From: an uncultured Bradyrhizobium sp.
Lineage (GTDB): Bacteria; Pseudomonadota; Alphaproteobacteria; Rhizobiales; Xanthobacteraceae
Reading direction: 5' to 3'
DNA: 64,000 bases
NCBI RefSeq assembly: GCF_947648125.1
Contig: NZ_CANSMR010000025.1
Location: 1-64,000, forward strand
The translations under genes were made by a program, and so were the position numbers. Every line of letters begins with the position of its first letter. The first letter of the stretch is position 1. The notes under the pieces are model-generated. The model was not told the origin of the DNA. It did no database searches and saw nothing but the letters and a program-made list of their open reading frames with translations. Shown here one piece after another: positions 1 to 10,019 of this stretch.

Positions 1-103
1 TGGTATCGGGCGAGACCGCAACCCGCGGCTCGGACGCATCGATTTCCTTGGCAACGGCGATCTTCACACTCACAGCACCACTCTTGAGAACCAACGAGGT
101 CAT
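1..103 (-). CDS. pntA: NAD(P) transhydrogenase subunit alpha, N-terminal fragment
   Basis: Partial gene whose 5' end lies in the window and whose body continues past base 1. The translated start runs from ATG at 103 and contains KIAVAKEID-x4-EPRVAVSPDT, which matches the first strand-helix of the NAD-binding domain I of proton-translocating transhydrogenase (KIAVAKEID..EPRVA.SP). A GTG at 67 directly before KIAVAKE is an equally good start by family alignment. The enzyme moves hydride from NADH to NADP+, driven by the proton gradient. It lies in the same direction as the liv operon upstream. I infer that it could supply NADPH to the F420:NADP oxidoreductase encoded at 11732-12391, but only about 34 codons are visible. 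Alanine dehydrogenase is the main alternative. Confidence 0.7.
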   Translation of the reverse strand, partial: MTSLVLKSGAVSVKIAVAKEIDASEPRVAVSPDT

Positions 104-207
104 TCACCAAATCAGCGACGCAAGCACGGTATTGCCCAGAAGATCGTCCTCGATCCCAAGGTGGCCGCCTGCGTCGAAGGAATTTCCAGCTTGCCAACGC
201 CGACGCA

Positions 208-414
208 TCAATCGCGTGGCGTCTCGAGCCCAAAGGAGACAATTCCGCCGGACTTGAAGTCGGCGCACCGTTGCGCAAACTTGACGATCTCGGCGCGGGC
301 CTTGCGATCCCGCACCCTCATGAACGACGCGAGAAGCACAAGGCATTCGTCGGAACTCACCTCGTCTCTCGCTCGCGCCGCACCGCCCACGAGATTCCCG
401 TCGTTCCTGCTCAC
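208..414 (-). CDS. small helical protein, unknown function
   Basis: A 68-residue frame starts six bases after the livF stop and ends before the pntA start, on the same strand. The middle (roughly residues 20-50, DECLVLLASFMRVRDRKAR...) forms one or two amphipathic helices. The pattern LLxxFxRIRDxxxRxxIxxxAxxxA recalls the C-terminal tail of short rhizobial helix-turn-helix regulators, but the HTH part itself is absent. It may therefore be a stand-alone small protein or a remnant of such a regulator. Composition and codon use are like the neighbours. Function is unknown. Confidence 0.45.
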   Translation of the reverse strand: MSRNDGNLVGGAARARDEVSSDECLVLLASFMRVRDRKARAEIVKFAQRCADFKSGGIVSFGLETPRD

Positions 415-420
415 CTACCG

Positions 421-1125
421 TCATCCGCCCAAGTAGGCAGATCGCACGTGCTCATCGTCGATCAGATCCTTGCCGCTGCCGGAAAGAACGATCGAGCCGG
501 TCTCCAGAAGATAGGCGTAGTCGCACATCTCGAGCGCCGAGTAGGCGTTCTGTTCGACCATCAAGACCGTCGTTCCGGATTTCCTGATGCCATCGATGAT
601 CGAGAACACCTGTTCGACGATGTTGGGCGCCAGGCCGAGCGATGGTTCGTCAAACATCATGAGCCTGGGCTTGGACATGATCGCGCGCCCGATCGCCAGC
701 ATCTGCTGCTCGCCGCCGGATAGTGTTCCCGCCACCTGATGCCGGCGCTCGGCCAATCGCGGAAACATCCCGAAGATCCGCTCCCGATCCGCCGCGATCT
801 CCCGACGGTCGGACCGTAGATACGCGCCCATGTCGAGATTTTCGTCGACGGTCATGTCCGGGAATACTCGCCGCCCCTCAGGGCAATGGGCTATCCCCTT
901 GCCCAGGATTTCCCGAGCCGAGCACCTCGTAATGTCATGCCCGTCGAACGTAATCCGTCCGGCGGCCGAAGGCAGGATTCCCGAGATCGCCCGCAACGTC
1001 GTGCTTTTGCCCGCACCGTTCGCTCCGATCAGAGCGACCAGCTGCCCCTGCCCGATCGACAAGGTGACGCCCTTGAGCGCTTCGACCTTGCCATACCGGC
1101 AAACAAGACCATTAATGTGCAGCAT
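421..1125 (-). CDS. livF: branched-chain-type amino acid ABC importer, ATPase LivF
   Basis: A 234-residue nucleotide-binding subunit of a HAAT (Liv) family importer, the usual LivF length. Walker A is GANGAGKST near residue 38, the signature is LSGGEQQ, and Walker B is LMMFDEPSLGLAP. The start at 1125 (MLHINGLVCRYG) was chosen because it aligns with the family. The frame stays open for 58 more codons upstream, but that stretch reads through livG. The gene overlaps the end of livG by 14 bp, so it is translationally coupled as last transport gene of the operon. Substrate range of Liv systems is broad (amino acids, amides, aromatic acids), and the surrounding catabolic genes suggest a compound other than leucine. 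Confidence 0.93.
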   Translation of the reverse strand: MLHINGLVCRYGKVEALKGVTLSIGQGQLVALIGANGAGKSTTLRAISGILPSAAGRITFDGHDITRCSAREILGKGIAHCPEGRRVFPDMTVDENLDMGAYLRSDRREIAADRERIFGMFPRLAERRHQVAGTLSGGEQQMLAIGRAIMSKPRLMMFDEPSLGLAPNIVEQVFSIIDGIRKSGTTVLMVEQNAYSALEMCDYAYLLETGSIVLSGSGKDLIDDEHVRSAYLGG

Positions 1126-1918
1126 GCCGGCTGGCTCCTTCACCCAGATAGGCACGAATGACCTCGGGATTGCCGCGGATCGCCGCAGGAGGCCCTTCGG
1201 CAATGATGCGGCCGTAGTTGAGCACGACAATGCGATCGGAGACGCCCATGACCATGGGCACATCGTGCTCCACCAGCAGGATCGACATGCCGCGGCCATG
1301 CAGCTTGTTGAGCAGCTCCATGAACCGGGCGGTTTCCGTCGCGTTCATGCCCGACACCGGCTCATCCAGCAGCAGCATCGACGGGTCTGTAGCAAGGGCA
1401 AGCGCGACGCCGAGCAAGCGCTGGTCGCCATAAGACAGCGACCCGGCGAGCTCGTCGGCACGGCGTGCGATCCCGACGATTTCGAGCAGCTCGTGCGCAA
1501 GATTCCTCAACTCCGCCTCGGCACGCCCTTCGCGCGGCAAGGCCAGCAGCGTATCCAGCAGTGTCGACCGGCTCCGTCGATGCAAGCCGATCATCACATT
1601 CTCGAAGACGGTCACGCTCTGGAACACGCTGGTACGCTGAAAGGTCCGCGCCAGGCCGAGCGAGGTGACTTCATGCGGCTTGAGGTTGCTGAGCGAGGTA
1701 TTCTTGTAGCGCACCTCGCCCTTGGTCGGCCGCAGAAAGCCGGTGATGACGTTGAAGGCCGTCGTCTTGCCGGCGCCGTTCGGTCCGATCAGGCTGACAA
1801 TCTCACCCTGGTTGACGACGAAGCTCATATCGGTGATCGCAATCAGTCCGCCGAAATGCACGGCGATATGTTCAACGGACAGAACTGGCTGCGGAGCGTT
1901 GGAGGGCATGGTGCTCAT
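1112..1918 (-). CDS. livG: branched-chain-type amino acid ABC importer, ATPase LivG
   Basis: A 268-residue ATPase partner of LivF. Walker A is GPNGAGKTT near residue 46, the signature is a slightly variant LSYGDQR, and Walker B is LLLDEPVSGMN, followed by the C-terminal extension typical of LivG (VVLNYGRIIAEG...). The start ATG overlaps the livM stop by 4 bp (ATGA arrangement). With LivF it powers the LivH-LivM channel. No unusual residues beyond Tyr in the signature loop, which is common in this subfamily. Confidence 0.93.
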   Translation of the reverse strand: MSTMPSNAPQPVLSVEHIAVHFGGLIAITDMSFVVNQGEIVSLIGPNGAGKTTAFNVITGFLRPTKGEVRYKNTSLSNLKPHEVTSLGLARTFQRTSVFQSVTVFENVMIGLHRRSRSTLLDTLLALPREGRAEAELRNLAHELLEIVGIARRADELAGSLSYGDQRLLGVALALATDPSMLLLDEPVSGMNATETARFMELLNKLHGRGMSILLVEHDVPMVMGVSDRIVVLNYGRIIAEGPPAAIRGNPEVIRAYLGEGASRHAAH

Positions 1919-2949
1919 GGCGTGTCGTGCATCTTGGCTCGGAGAGGCTCCGGATCAACGCTGGTATTCGGCGCGGAGAACCACTTCTCGATGGCGGGGA
2001 CGATCCCCTTCGGCAACACGAAGACGATGATGATCATCAGCAGGCCATAGAGGATCCACTGAATCTCGGGCGTGGCGAAAGAACGAGCGGCGACGGGAAT
2101 GAAGCCGAAGATGAGGCCGCCAACGATGGGTCCCGCAAGAGTGCCCTTGCCGCCCGAGATCACCATGATCACCATCGTGACCGTGTAAAGGAACGCAAAC
2201 ACGTCGGGATCGATGATCTTGAGGTAATGGGCGTAGAGGCTGCCGGCGGCCCCCGCGATGCCGGCCGAAAAGATCGCGGCCAGCACCAAATAGCGGGTCA
2301 CGTCGATGCCGACCGAGACCGCGAGCGACTCGTTCTCCTTGAGCGCAATCATTGCGCGCCCGACGCGAGAGTAAACCAGACGCTGGATGACGATGTAGGA
2401 CACCACAAGGACGGCAAGCACGAGATAATAGTTGGATTGCTTGCTGTAGAAGTCGAGATAGCCAACTCCGGGGAATCCCAGCGTCATCGGCGGGATCGAG
2501 GTCAAGGCCAGCGGCCCTTGGGTCAACTCGACCCAGTTCAGCGCGACCAGCCGGACCACTTCCGCAAAGCTGATGGTCACGATGACGAAGTAGGCGCCCC
2601 GCACCTTGAAGGACAGCTTGCCGACGGCGTAGCCGCAGAGCGCCGCAACCAGGGTACCGATCACAAACCCGGTCCAGACCGGCCAGGGTTCGTGAACCAC
2701 GCGGATACCGCCGATAAGCTCGACATCGAAGCCCAGCGACACGAGCGCGCTGGTGTAGGCTCCAATGCCAAAGAAGGCGACGTGACCAAGGCTCAGCTGT
2801 CCCGTGTACCCGAGCAGGAGATTGAGGCTCATCGCCGCTACAATCAGGATACCCGTCGTGATGAAGGCGTTCAGCAGATACGGATCCTGCAGCCAGAGCG
2901 GGACGGATACGAATGCTGCGAGCGCGATATAGGGGATCAGGCGCTTCAT
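1915..2949 (-). CDS. livM: branched-chain-type amino acid ABC importer, permease LivM
   Basis: A 344-residue integral membrane protein with about nine hydrophobic segments. It begins MKRLIPYIALAAFVSVP and carries the LivM hallmark region LNLLLGYTGQLSLGHVAFFGIGAY near residues 43-66 as well as the EAA-like loop with GGKGTLAGPIVGG near residue 270. Start overlaps livH stop by 4 bp. It forms the transmembrane channel with LivH. Length is normal for LivM without the long N-terminal extension seen in E. coli. Confidence 0.92.
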   Translation of the reverse strand: MKRLIPYIALAAFVSVPLWLQDPYLLNAFITTGILIVAAMSLNLLLGYTGQLSLGHVAFFGIGAYTSALVSLGFDVELIGGIRVVHEPWPVWTGFVIGTLVAALCGYAVGKLSFKVRGAYFVIVTISFAEVVRLVALNWVELTQGPLALTSIPPMTLGFPGVGYLDFYSKQSNYYLVLAVLVVSYIVIQRLVYSRVGRAMIALKENESLAVSVGIDVTRYLVLAAIFSAGIAGAAGSLYAHYLKIIDPDVFAFLYTVTMVIMVISGGKGTLAGPIVGGLIFGFIPVAARSFATPEIQWILYGLLMIIIVFVLPKGIVPAIEKWFSAPNTSVDPEPLRAKMHDTP

Positions 2950-3818
2950 CCGATCCGCTCCGCGCGTGCAAAGAGGCCGGTCGGCTTGAAGAGGAGAACG
3001 ACGATGATGATCAGAAAACCCATGGCATCGCGGTAGCCCGACGAAACGTATCCAGCGCCAAGTTCCTCGGCCAACGCCAACAAGAAGCCGCCGATGGTGG
3101 CCCCGCCAATGCTGCCGAGACCGCCCAGGATGACGATGGCGAAAGCCTTCAGCGAAGCAAGATTGCCCATTTGCGGGGAGATGACATAGACGGGTCCGAG
3201 CAATGCGCCCGCCGCTGCCGCGAGGCTCGAGCCGATCGCGAACGTTGCCATGTAGATGAACTGGATGTTGACGCCCATGAGCGAAGCAGCGTCGCGATCC
3301 TGGAAGGTGGCGCGCATCGCCTTTCCGAGTTTTGTGCGGTTGATCAGGAGATAGGACACTCCGATCAGGGCAAGGGCAGCGCAGAAGACGAACAGGCGCA
3401 ACCAGGACACCGAAATCGAACCAATGACGAGCGGAAGCTCCGGAAACGGCGTCGAAACCGACTTGGCGACACCACCCCAGACGAACTGCTCGCCATTTTG
3501 CATCACGATCATGGCGCCGATCATGACCAGCATGGTCGTATCGATGTCCGCGCCACGCATCGGGCGCAGCAAGACGACCTCGATCAGCGCACCAGCAAAG
3601 CAGCCCAGGACGACCGCCACGATCAGCGCAAGGAAGAAATTCAGGCCGAGCATCACACCGACGAAATACAGCGCATAGGCCCCGAAGGAGTAAAGCTCAC
3701 CGTGCGCGAAATTGACGACGCGCATGATGCCGAAGATGAGCGTGAGCCCAATCCCAAGCAGCGCGTAGGTGCTGCCCAGGATGAGCGTGTTGACGATGTG
3801 TTGCAGAAGCTCGGTCAT
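2946..3818 (-). CDS. livH: branched-chain-type amino acid ABC importer, permease LivH
   Basis: A 290-residue permease with eight or so hydrophobic spans. The N-terminal NTLILGSTYALLGIGLTLIFG and VVNFAHGE motifs are diagnostic of LivH, as is the C-terminal loop ILGGLGSIGGATIGG. It lies 111 bp downstream of the binding-protein gene, separated by a strong stem-loop at 3887-3914, and overlaps livM by 4 bp. Part of the same operon as 421-5093. Confidence 0.93.
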   Translation of the reverse strand: MTELLQHIVNTLILGSTYALLGIGLTLIFGIMRVVNFAHGELYSFGAYALYFVGVMLGLNFFLALIVAVVLGCFAGALIEVVLLRPMRGADIDTTMLVMIGAMIVMQNGEQFVWGGVAKSVSTPFPELPLVIGSISVSWLRLFVFCAALALIGVSYLLINRTKLGKAMRATFQDRDAASLMGVNIQFIYMATFAIGSSLAAAAGALLGPVYVISPQMGNLASLKAFAIVILGGLGSIGGATIGGFLLALAEELGAGYVSSGYRDAMGFLIIIVVLLFKPTGLFARAERIG

Positions 3819-3886
3819 GCTGATTTTTTCGGCCGGAAGACCGCTGATCCTCTCTTCAGAGCATGTTTAATGGGCGAGGCAATGCC

Positions 3887-3914
3887 AAGGCGCCACCAAT
3901 TATGGTGGCGCCTT
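3887..3914 (-). terminator. intra-operon stem-loop between SBP gene and livH
   Basis: Perfect 12-bp inverted repeat AAGGCGCCACCA / TGGTGGCGCCTT with a four-base loop (ATTA). It sits between the binding-protein stop (3930) and the livH start (3818). On the minus strand it is not followed by a T-run, so I read it as an mRNA-stabilising or attenuating hairpin rather than a full terminator. Such hairpins often let the binding protein be made in excess over the membrane subunits. Confidence 0.65.
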
Positions 3915-3929
3915 CTGCGATCGTCGAGC

Positions 3930-5093
3930 TCAGGAGCCCGACAGGACGATCTTTTCGTTCTCGATCTTGATCAGATAGAGGTTGGGCATGCTCTGGCCGC
4001 TTTCCTTGCCGGCCGGCCCCTGCTTCTGGAACTTGATCTGACCATTCAGGCCGGCAAAGTCGGTCGTCCATAGCGCGTCGGTGATCGCCGCGGGCTCTGC
4101 CTTGCCGGCCCGCTGGATCGCATTGGCGATCGTGCGAATACCGTCGTAGCCGCGGAAGCTTTCAGTCGCGCCTGCGATCGCATAGCCACGCTTTTTCCAC
4201 TCGCCGAGGAAATACTTCGTTGCTGCCGGGTCCGGGGTCTTGTCCGGATACCAGGGCGCGAAGGTCGTCAAATGCATCGAGCCGTTCGCTGCGGCGCCGG
4301 CCTGCTCGATCAGCTGATCCGGGTTCTGCGAGCCGCCGGTGGTGACGATCCGCTTGGTGATGCCGAGCGCTGCGGCCTGCTTCAACACCAGGGTGAGCTG
4401 CTCGACCGCAGTCGTGACCATGATCGTGTCCGAGTCGGTTGCCTTGATCTTGGCAAGCTGAGCGCTCATGTCCTGGGCGGCTTGATCCATGATTTCGACG
4501 AGGCCGACCTGAATGTTCTGGGCCTTCATGATCTTGCCGAAGTCCTCGGCCGATCCACGTCCCCAGTCATTGTTGATGACCAGGAAGTCCGCCTTCTTGA
4601 TGCCGAGTGACGGCATGATGGACTTGAACTCGGTCGCCTCGACCGACGACGGCGGCGAGATGCGGAAGATGTAGGAATTGCCCGACGTCGTGATCTTGCT
4701 CGAGGAAGAGGTCTCGACCACCATCGGGACCTTGTATTCCATGAGCTTCGGCATCACCGCGAGCGTCAGGCTCGAGCCCCAGGCGCCCATGATCACGGGC
4801 ACCTTGTCGCCGGTGATCAACTTCTCGGCGACGGCCGCGGCCTCCGTCGGATTGCTCTTGTTGTCCTCGATGACCAGCTCGATCTTGCGACCGAGCAAGC
4901 CGCCCTTGGCGTTGATTTCGTCGGCGGCAATCTTTGCACCGTTGACGACATAGGTACCGGAAGCGGCGAACGGACCGGTGAGCGGCTCATTGACACCGAT
5001 CTTGATGGTCTGTGCCGCGGCGCCCGTCGCCAATGCGGTCGACATTGCCGCGGCAAGGGCCGCGCCCGTAATCAATCCGTGTGCTCGCTTCAT
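3930..5093 (-). CDS. branched-chain-type ABC importer, periplasmic binding protein
   Basis: A 387-residue Peripla_BP_6 (LivJ-like) protein. The start at 5093 gives MKRAHGLITGAALAAAMS..., a clear Sec signal peptide with a cleavage site near TGAAAQ, and is preceded by an excellent ribosome site AGGAGG six bases upstream. The mature part begins IKIGVNEPLTGPFAASG, typical of the ligand-binding fold, and includes the MGAWGSS loop that contacts ligand in the family. It is first in the liv operon and has the regulatory inverted repeats at 5185-5225 in its promoter region. The ligand is not predictable. Context points to an amino- or amide-containing compound degraded by the enzymes encoded at 5371-25445. 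Confidence 0.92.
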   Translation of the reverse strand: MKRAHGLITGAALAAAMSTALATGAAAQTIKIGVNEPLTGPFAASGTYVVNGAKIAADEINAKGGLLGRKIELVIEDNKSNPTEAAAVAEKLITGDKVPVIMGAWGSSLTLAVMPKLMEYKVPMVVETSSSSKITTSGNSYIFRISPPSSVEATEFKSIMPSLGIKKADFLVINNDWGRGSAEDFGKIMKAQNIQVGLVEIMDQAAQDMSAQLAKIKATDSDTIMVTTAVEQLTLVLKQAAALGITKRIVTTGGSQNPDQLIEQAGAAANGSMHLTTFAPWYPDKTPDPAATKYFLGEWKKRGYAIAGATESFRGYDGIRTIANAIQRAGKAEPAAITDALWTTDFAGLNGQIKFQKQGPAGKESGQSMPNLYLIKIENEKIVLSGS

Positions 5094-5184
5094 CTTTCCT
5101 CCTGTGCTCGCTTGAGCCATGCCTAGGGAACGAAACACCAGTGCAGCGCGCCAGCTTATGGGTGCTGGCCATTCGTCACCGCCG

Positions 5185-5225
5185 GGATGATCCTATCATC
5201 CTATTCTTAGTATCTTAAAGATACT
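5185..5225 (-). promoter_or_regulatory. operator cluster upstream of the liv operon
   Basis: Two perfect palindromes lie close together: GGATGAT-CCT-ATCATCC at 5185-5201 and AGTATCTT-A-AAGATACT at 5209-5225. The overlapping 7-4-7 arrangement CTATCAT CCTA TTCTTAG at 5193-5210 matches, less well in its right half, the repeat seen at 13221, 13327, 15526, 20068 and 24306. The cluster is about 95-130 bases upstream of the binding-protein start. I infer binding by the GntR regulator at 14772-15548. Confidence 0.5.
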
Positions 5226-5370
5226 TCTAATCTGTCGTCAAGCAGGCGCCCTGCTCTATTTTTGTTTTCGCAGTGCCCTCATTTGACGCAGCAGCTCATC
5301 ATTTGCGCGATTGCTTTCGCCTAGACCAATTTCGAAACTCCTTCGACGGACACGATGCCGCGCGTGCCGA

Positions 5371-6861
<1,491 letters not shown>

Positions 6862-6913
6862 TTTCAAACATCCCTGTTGGAGAGTTCTCTGCTCTCGCGG
6901 CCTTCCGGGTCCT

Positions 6914-9319
6914 TTAGCACCCCGCGGATCGTATACCCGTGCTGGTCTGCCGCTCGCGGACCGCGTCAAATGAGCGCTGCCTCCGGACGTCGTCCGCGAC
7001 GCCGTACGTCGTCGTGCGCTGACGCGGCACACGGCCTGCCGAAATGATGATCGACTCGAGCTCCTGCGGTGTCATTTCCTGGCCGTGCGACGCACCGGCC
7101 GACCGCGAAATGCTCTCATCCATCAGCGTGCCGCCGAGGTCGTTGACGCCAGCCGAAAGGCAGTGCCGCAGTCCCTCCGGTCCCATCTTGACCCAGGACG
7201 CCTGGATATTGGTGATGTGTGGATTGAGGACGAGGCGCGACACCGCATGCATCAGGACCGCCTCGCGGAATGTCGGGCCCGGACGCGCCCGGCCCTTGAG
7301 ATAGATCGGCGCTTCCATGTGGACGAACGGCAACGGTACGAGCTCGGTAAATCCGCCAGTCTCCGCCTGCAAGCGTCGCAGCCGGAGCAGATGCCGCGCC
7401 CAATGGTCGTAGCGCTCGATATGGCCGAACATGATGGTGGCCGTCGATCGGAGCCCGATCGAATGTGCCGTGCGCATGACGTCGAGCCACTGCTGGGTCC
7501 TGATCTTGTCCGCGCAGAGCGTCTCGCGCACCCCGTCGTCGAGGATTTCAGCAGCCGTTCCGGGCAGGGTACCCAAGCCGGCCGCCTTCAGCTCCTGCAG
7601 GAACTCCGCAACAGAAATGCCAAGGGTATGCGCCCCTTGATGGATCTCGAGCGGCGAGAACGCATGGAGATGCATGGCCGGGACGGCGCCCTTCACGGCC
7701 CGACAGACATCCAGATACTTCTGCCCTGTGTAGGAGGGATGGATGCCGCCCTGCATGCACACCTCCGAGGCGCCGCGGTCCCAGGCCTCGGTGACCCGCT
7801 GCGCGACTTCGGACATCTCGAGGTCGTAGGGCCGGCCGCGCAGATTCTCGCTCATTTTCCCCTTCGAGAAGGCGCAGAACTGGCATTTGAAGGAGCAGAT
7901 GTTGGTGTAGTTGATGTTGCGGCATACGACGTAAGACACCACGTCGCCGTTGACGCTGCTCCGCAATTCGTCGGCCGCCCGGCAAATGCTGGCAAAGTCG
8001 CGCTCGTGGGAGCGGAACAGCCTGACAATCTCGCCTTCCGAAAGCTCATCGCCGCGCTGGGCCCTGGCAATGACGGACGTGACCTCGCTGCCATGCACTC
8101 CGCGCGGTGCGGATTTCAGCCATCCGAGCTCGCGCGACGGAACCCCGCCGATGTGGCCGGGATGCCAGTCATCGCTGCGAGGAAATCCGTCCCCATCGAT
8201 GCGATCGAGGACCGACTTCAAAAGCTTGTTGTCGAGCCAGCGCGAGGGATAGCGTGCGAAGCCCGGATAGATCGGCAACCGCTTCTCGAGCCGCTTGCCG
8301 GTTGACCGCGTTGCAGCGTCCAGGAGCCGCAGATGCGGCCATGGTGCTTCGGGATTGACGTGGTCCGGCGTGACAGGCGAAACGCCACCCCAATCGTTGA
8401 TCCCTGCCGCAACGACGCGCCCCAGTGCTGCCGGGCTGAGGTTCGGCGGCGCCTGAATGTTCATCTCAGGCTCGAAGATCAAGCGGGCGACAGCGATGGT
8501 CCAGAGATGATCGCCCACGGAAGGCGCCGGCGCATTGGCCATGCGCGTCCCAACCTTTGGCCGGAAGTTCTGGATGATGATCTCCTGCAGATGCCCATGC
8601 GCATCATTCAGGTCCCGCAAGGCCAGCAATGCATCGATCCGTTCGGCCCTGGTCTCCCCGATACCGATCAGGATTCCGGATGTGAACGGAATGGCCTGCT
8701 CACCGGCAGTCTTGATTGTCTGAAGCCTGACGGCCGGCACCTTGTCCGGCGATCCGAAGTGGGGGCCGCCCTTCGCGCAGAGCCGATCAGACGCGGACTC
8801 CAGCATGATCCCCTGCGAGACCGATACCTTGCGCAGCATCGCAAGGTCGAGCTCGCTCATGATCCCGGGATTGACGTGAGGGAGCAGGCCGGTCTGCTCG
8901 AAGACGGCCCGGGCGACTTCGGCGAGATATGACAGCGAGGATTCGTGGCCGAGCCTGGTCAGCTCCTCACGCGCGACGCGATAACGAAGCTCGGGCTTGT
9001 CGCCGAGCGTAAATAACGCCTCGTGACAGCCAGCTTCCTTGCCGGCCTTGGCGATCGAGACCGCCTCCTCGACCGAGAGATACGGCTTCACGTTCGAACG
9101 CGGCGCGTGGGCGAACGTGCAGTAGTGACAGACATCGCGACAAAGCTGGGTGAGCGGGATGAACACCTTGGGCGAATAGGTGATGACATCGCCGTGTGCG
9201 GCATCCCTTCGCTTGGCGGCGGCCGTCAGGAGTTCGTCGATGTCAGCAACATCGATAAGCTCGTAGGCTTCGCTTCGGGACAGGCGGCGGTCGAACGAGA
9301 GATTCAAGACGGACGTCAT
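6914..9319 (-). CDS. fbiC: F420 precursor Fo synthase, CofG-CofH fusion
   Basis: An 801-residue two-domain radical SAM enzyme that makes the deazaflavin Fo from 5-amino-6-ribitylaminouracil and tyrosine. The N-terminal CofG-type domain has its iron-sulfur cluster cysteines at Cys60, Cys64 and Cys67 (CRDVCHYCTF). The C-terminal CofH-type domain has Cys475, Cys479 and Cys482 (CSFKCQFCAF). Length and domain order equal actinobacterial FbiC, whereas methanogens use separate proteins. Start codon overlaps the cofC stop by one base (TGATG). F420 genes are rare in alphaproteobacteria, so this fusion form suggests acquisition related to the actinobacterial-type pathway. This last point is inference. 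Confidence 0.95.
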   Translation of the reverse strand: MTSVLNLSFDRRLSRSEAYELIDVADIDELLTAAAKRRDAAHGDVITYSPKVFIPLTQLCRDVCHYCTFAHAPRSNVKPYLSVEEAVSIAKAGKEAGCHEALFTLGDKPELRYRVAREELTRLGHESSLSYLAEVARAVFEQTGLLPHVNPGIMSELDLAMLRKVSVSQGIMLESASDRLCAKGGPHFGSPDKVPAVRLQTIKTAGEQAIPFTSGILIGIGETRAERIDALLALRDLNDAHGHLQEIIIQNFRPKVGTRMANAPAPSVGDHLWTIAVARLIFEPEMNIQAPPNLSPAALGRVVAAGINDWGGVSPVTPDHVNPEAPWPHLRLLDAATRSTGKRLEKRLPIYPGFARYPSRWLDNKLLKSVLDRIDGDGFPRSDDWHPGHIGGVPSRELGWLKSAPRGVHGSEVTSVIARAQRGDELSEGEIVRLFRSHERDFASICRAADELRSSVNGDVVSYVVCRNINYTNICSFKCQFCAFSKGKMSENLRGRPYDLEMSEVAQRVTEAWDRGASEVCMQGGIHPSYTGQKYLDVCRAVKGAVPAMHLHAFSPLEIHQGAHTLGISVAEFLQELKAAGLGTLPGTAAEILDDGVRETLCADKIRTQQWLDVMRTAHSIGLRSTATIMFGHIERYDHWARHLLRLRRLQAETGGFTELVPLPFVHMEAPIYLKGRARPGPTFREAVLMHAVSRLVLNPHITNIQASWVKMGPEGLRHCLSAGVNDLGGTLMDESISRSAGASHGQEMTPQELESIIISAGRVPRQRTTTYGVADDVRRQRSFDAVRERQTSTGIRSAGC

Positions 9320-10011
9320 CAGAACAGCCTCACGGGAACGGGATGGTCGTCGATGCCGAAGCGCTCGGCGATTTTGAGCTCATCAAGAAACGAACCAGTC
9401 GTTCCGAGGTTCTGCGACGAGATCAGATACGGACCAAAGTCGATTGGGCAGTCGATGTCCTTGCCAATGCCATGGGACTTGAACACGCTGCAGCTCAGTC
9501 GCCGCTGTCGCGCCAGGGCGCGGTGCGCGCGGAAGCTCTCTTCGCCAAATCGAGGCTCCAGCATGTCGGGCGACCGCATCGCCAGAGCATTTGTGCCACC
9601 GTCGTAAAGCGCAGGTACCAGCACGATCGGCGTGTGATCTAGCAACCGGATGACGTGTTCGAAGTCCTCCGGACGGGCGAACGGAATATCGGCGGGCACA
9701 ACAAGAACCCGTCGCTCGTAAGGTTGGAACGCATCGAGGCCACGCTGCACCGCGGCATTAACGCCGGTCTCGGCCTCATCAAAGATCATGGCCGCGCCAA
9801 AGCGCTTGGCGATCGCAAACGCTTCCGGGTCGGCGCTCACCACAGCGATGCCGGCCAGCGAGCGCGTATCCCGCAGGTTTCCGAGAACATCGCACAACAT
9901 GGCTTGCGCCAGCTTTGTGCGCTCGGTCGCCACCAGGATGTCACCCAGCCTGCTCTTTGCTTGACTGAACCGTTTGACAGGCACGAGGGCCCAGGTTTCG
10001 GAATCGTCCAT
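9319..10011 (-). CDS. cofC: 2-phospho-L-lactate (or PEP/3-phosphoglycerate) guanylyltransferase CofC
   Basis: A 230-residue nucleotidyltransferase of the CofC/FbiD family. It activates a three-carbon phosphoacid with GTP for attachment to Fo. Family motifs present: WALVPVKRFSQAKSRLG (nucleotide-binding start), VVPADIP and the DGGTNAL loop. The start at 10011 (MDDSETWALVPVK) was preferred to a GTG at 10053, because the latter would add a tail overlapping cofD and the family starts at this point. Located 8 bp after the cofD stop and coupled to fbiC. Whether the substrate is phospholactate, phosphoenolpyruvate or 3-phosphoglycerate cannot be read from the sequence. Confidence 0.9.
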   Translation of the reverse strand: MDDSETWALVPVKRFSQAKSRLGDILVATERTKLAQAMLCDVLGNLRDTRSLAGIAVVSADPEAFAIAKRFGAAMIFDEAETGVNAAVQRGLDAFQPYERRVLVVPADIPFARPEDFEHVIRLLDHTPIVLVPALYDGGTNALAMRSPDMLEPRFGEESFRAHRALARQRRLSCSVFKSHGIGKDIDCPIDFGPYLISSQNLGTTGSFLDELKIAERFGIDDHPVPVRLF

Positions 10012-10019
10012 CGCTTCGC

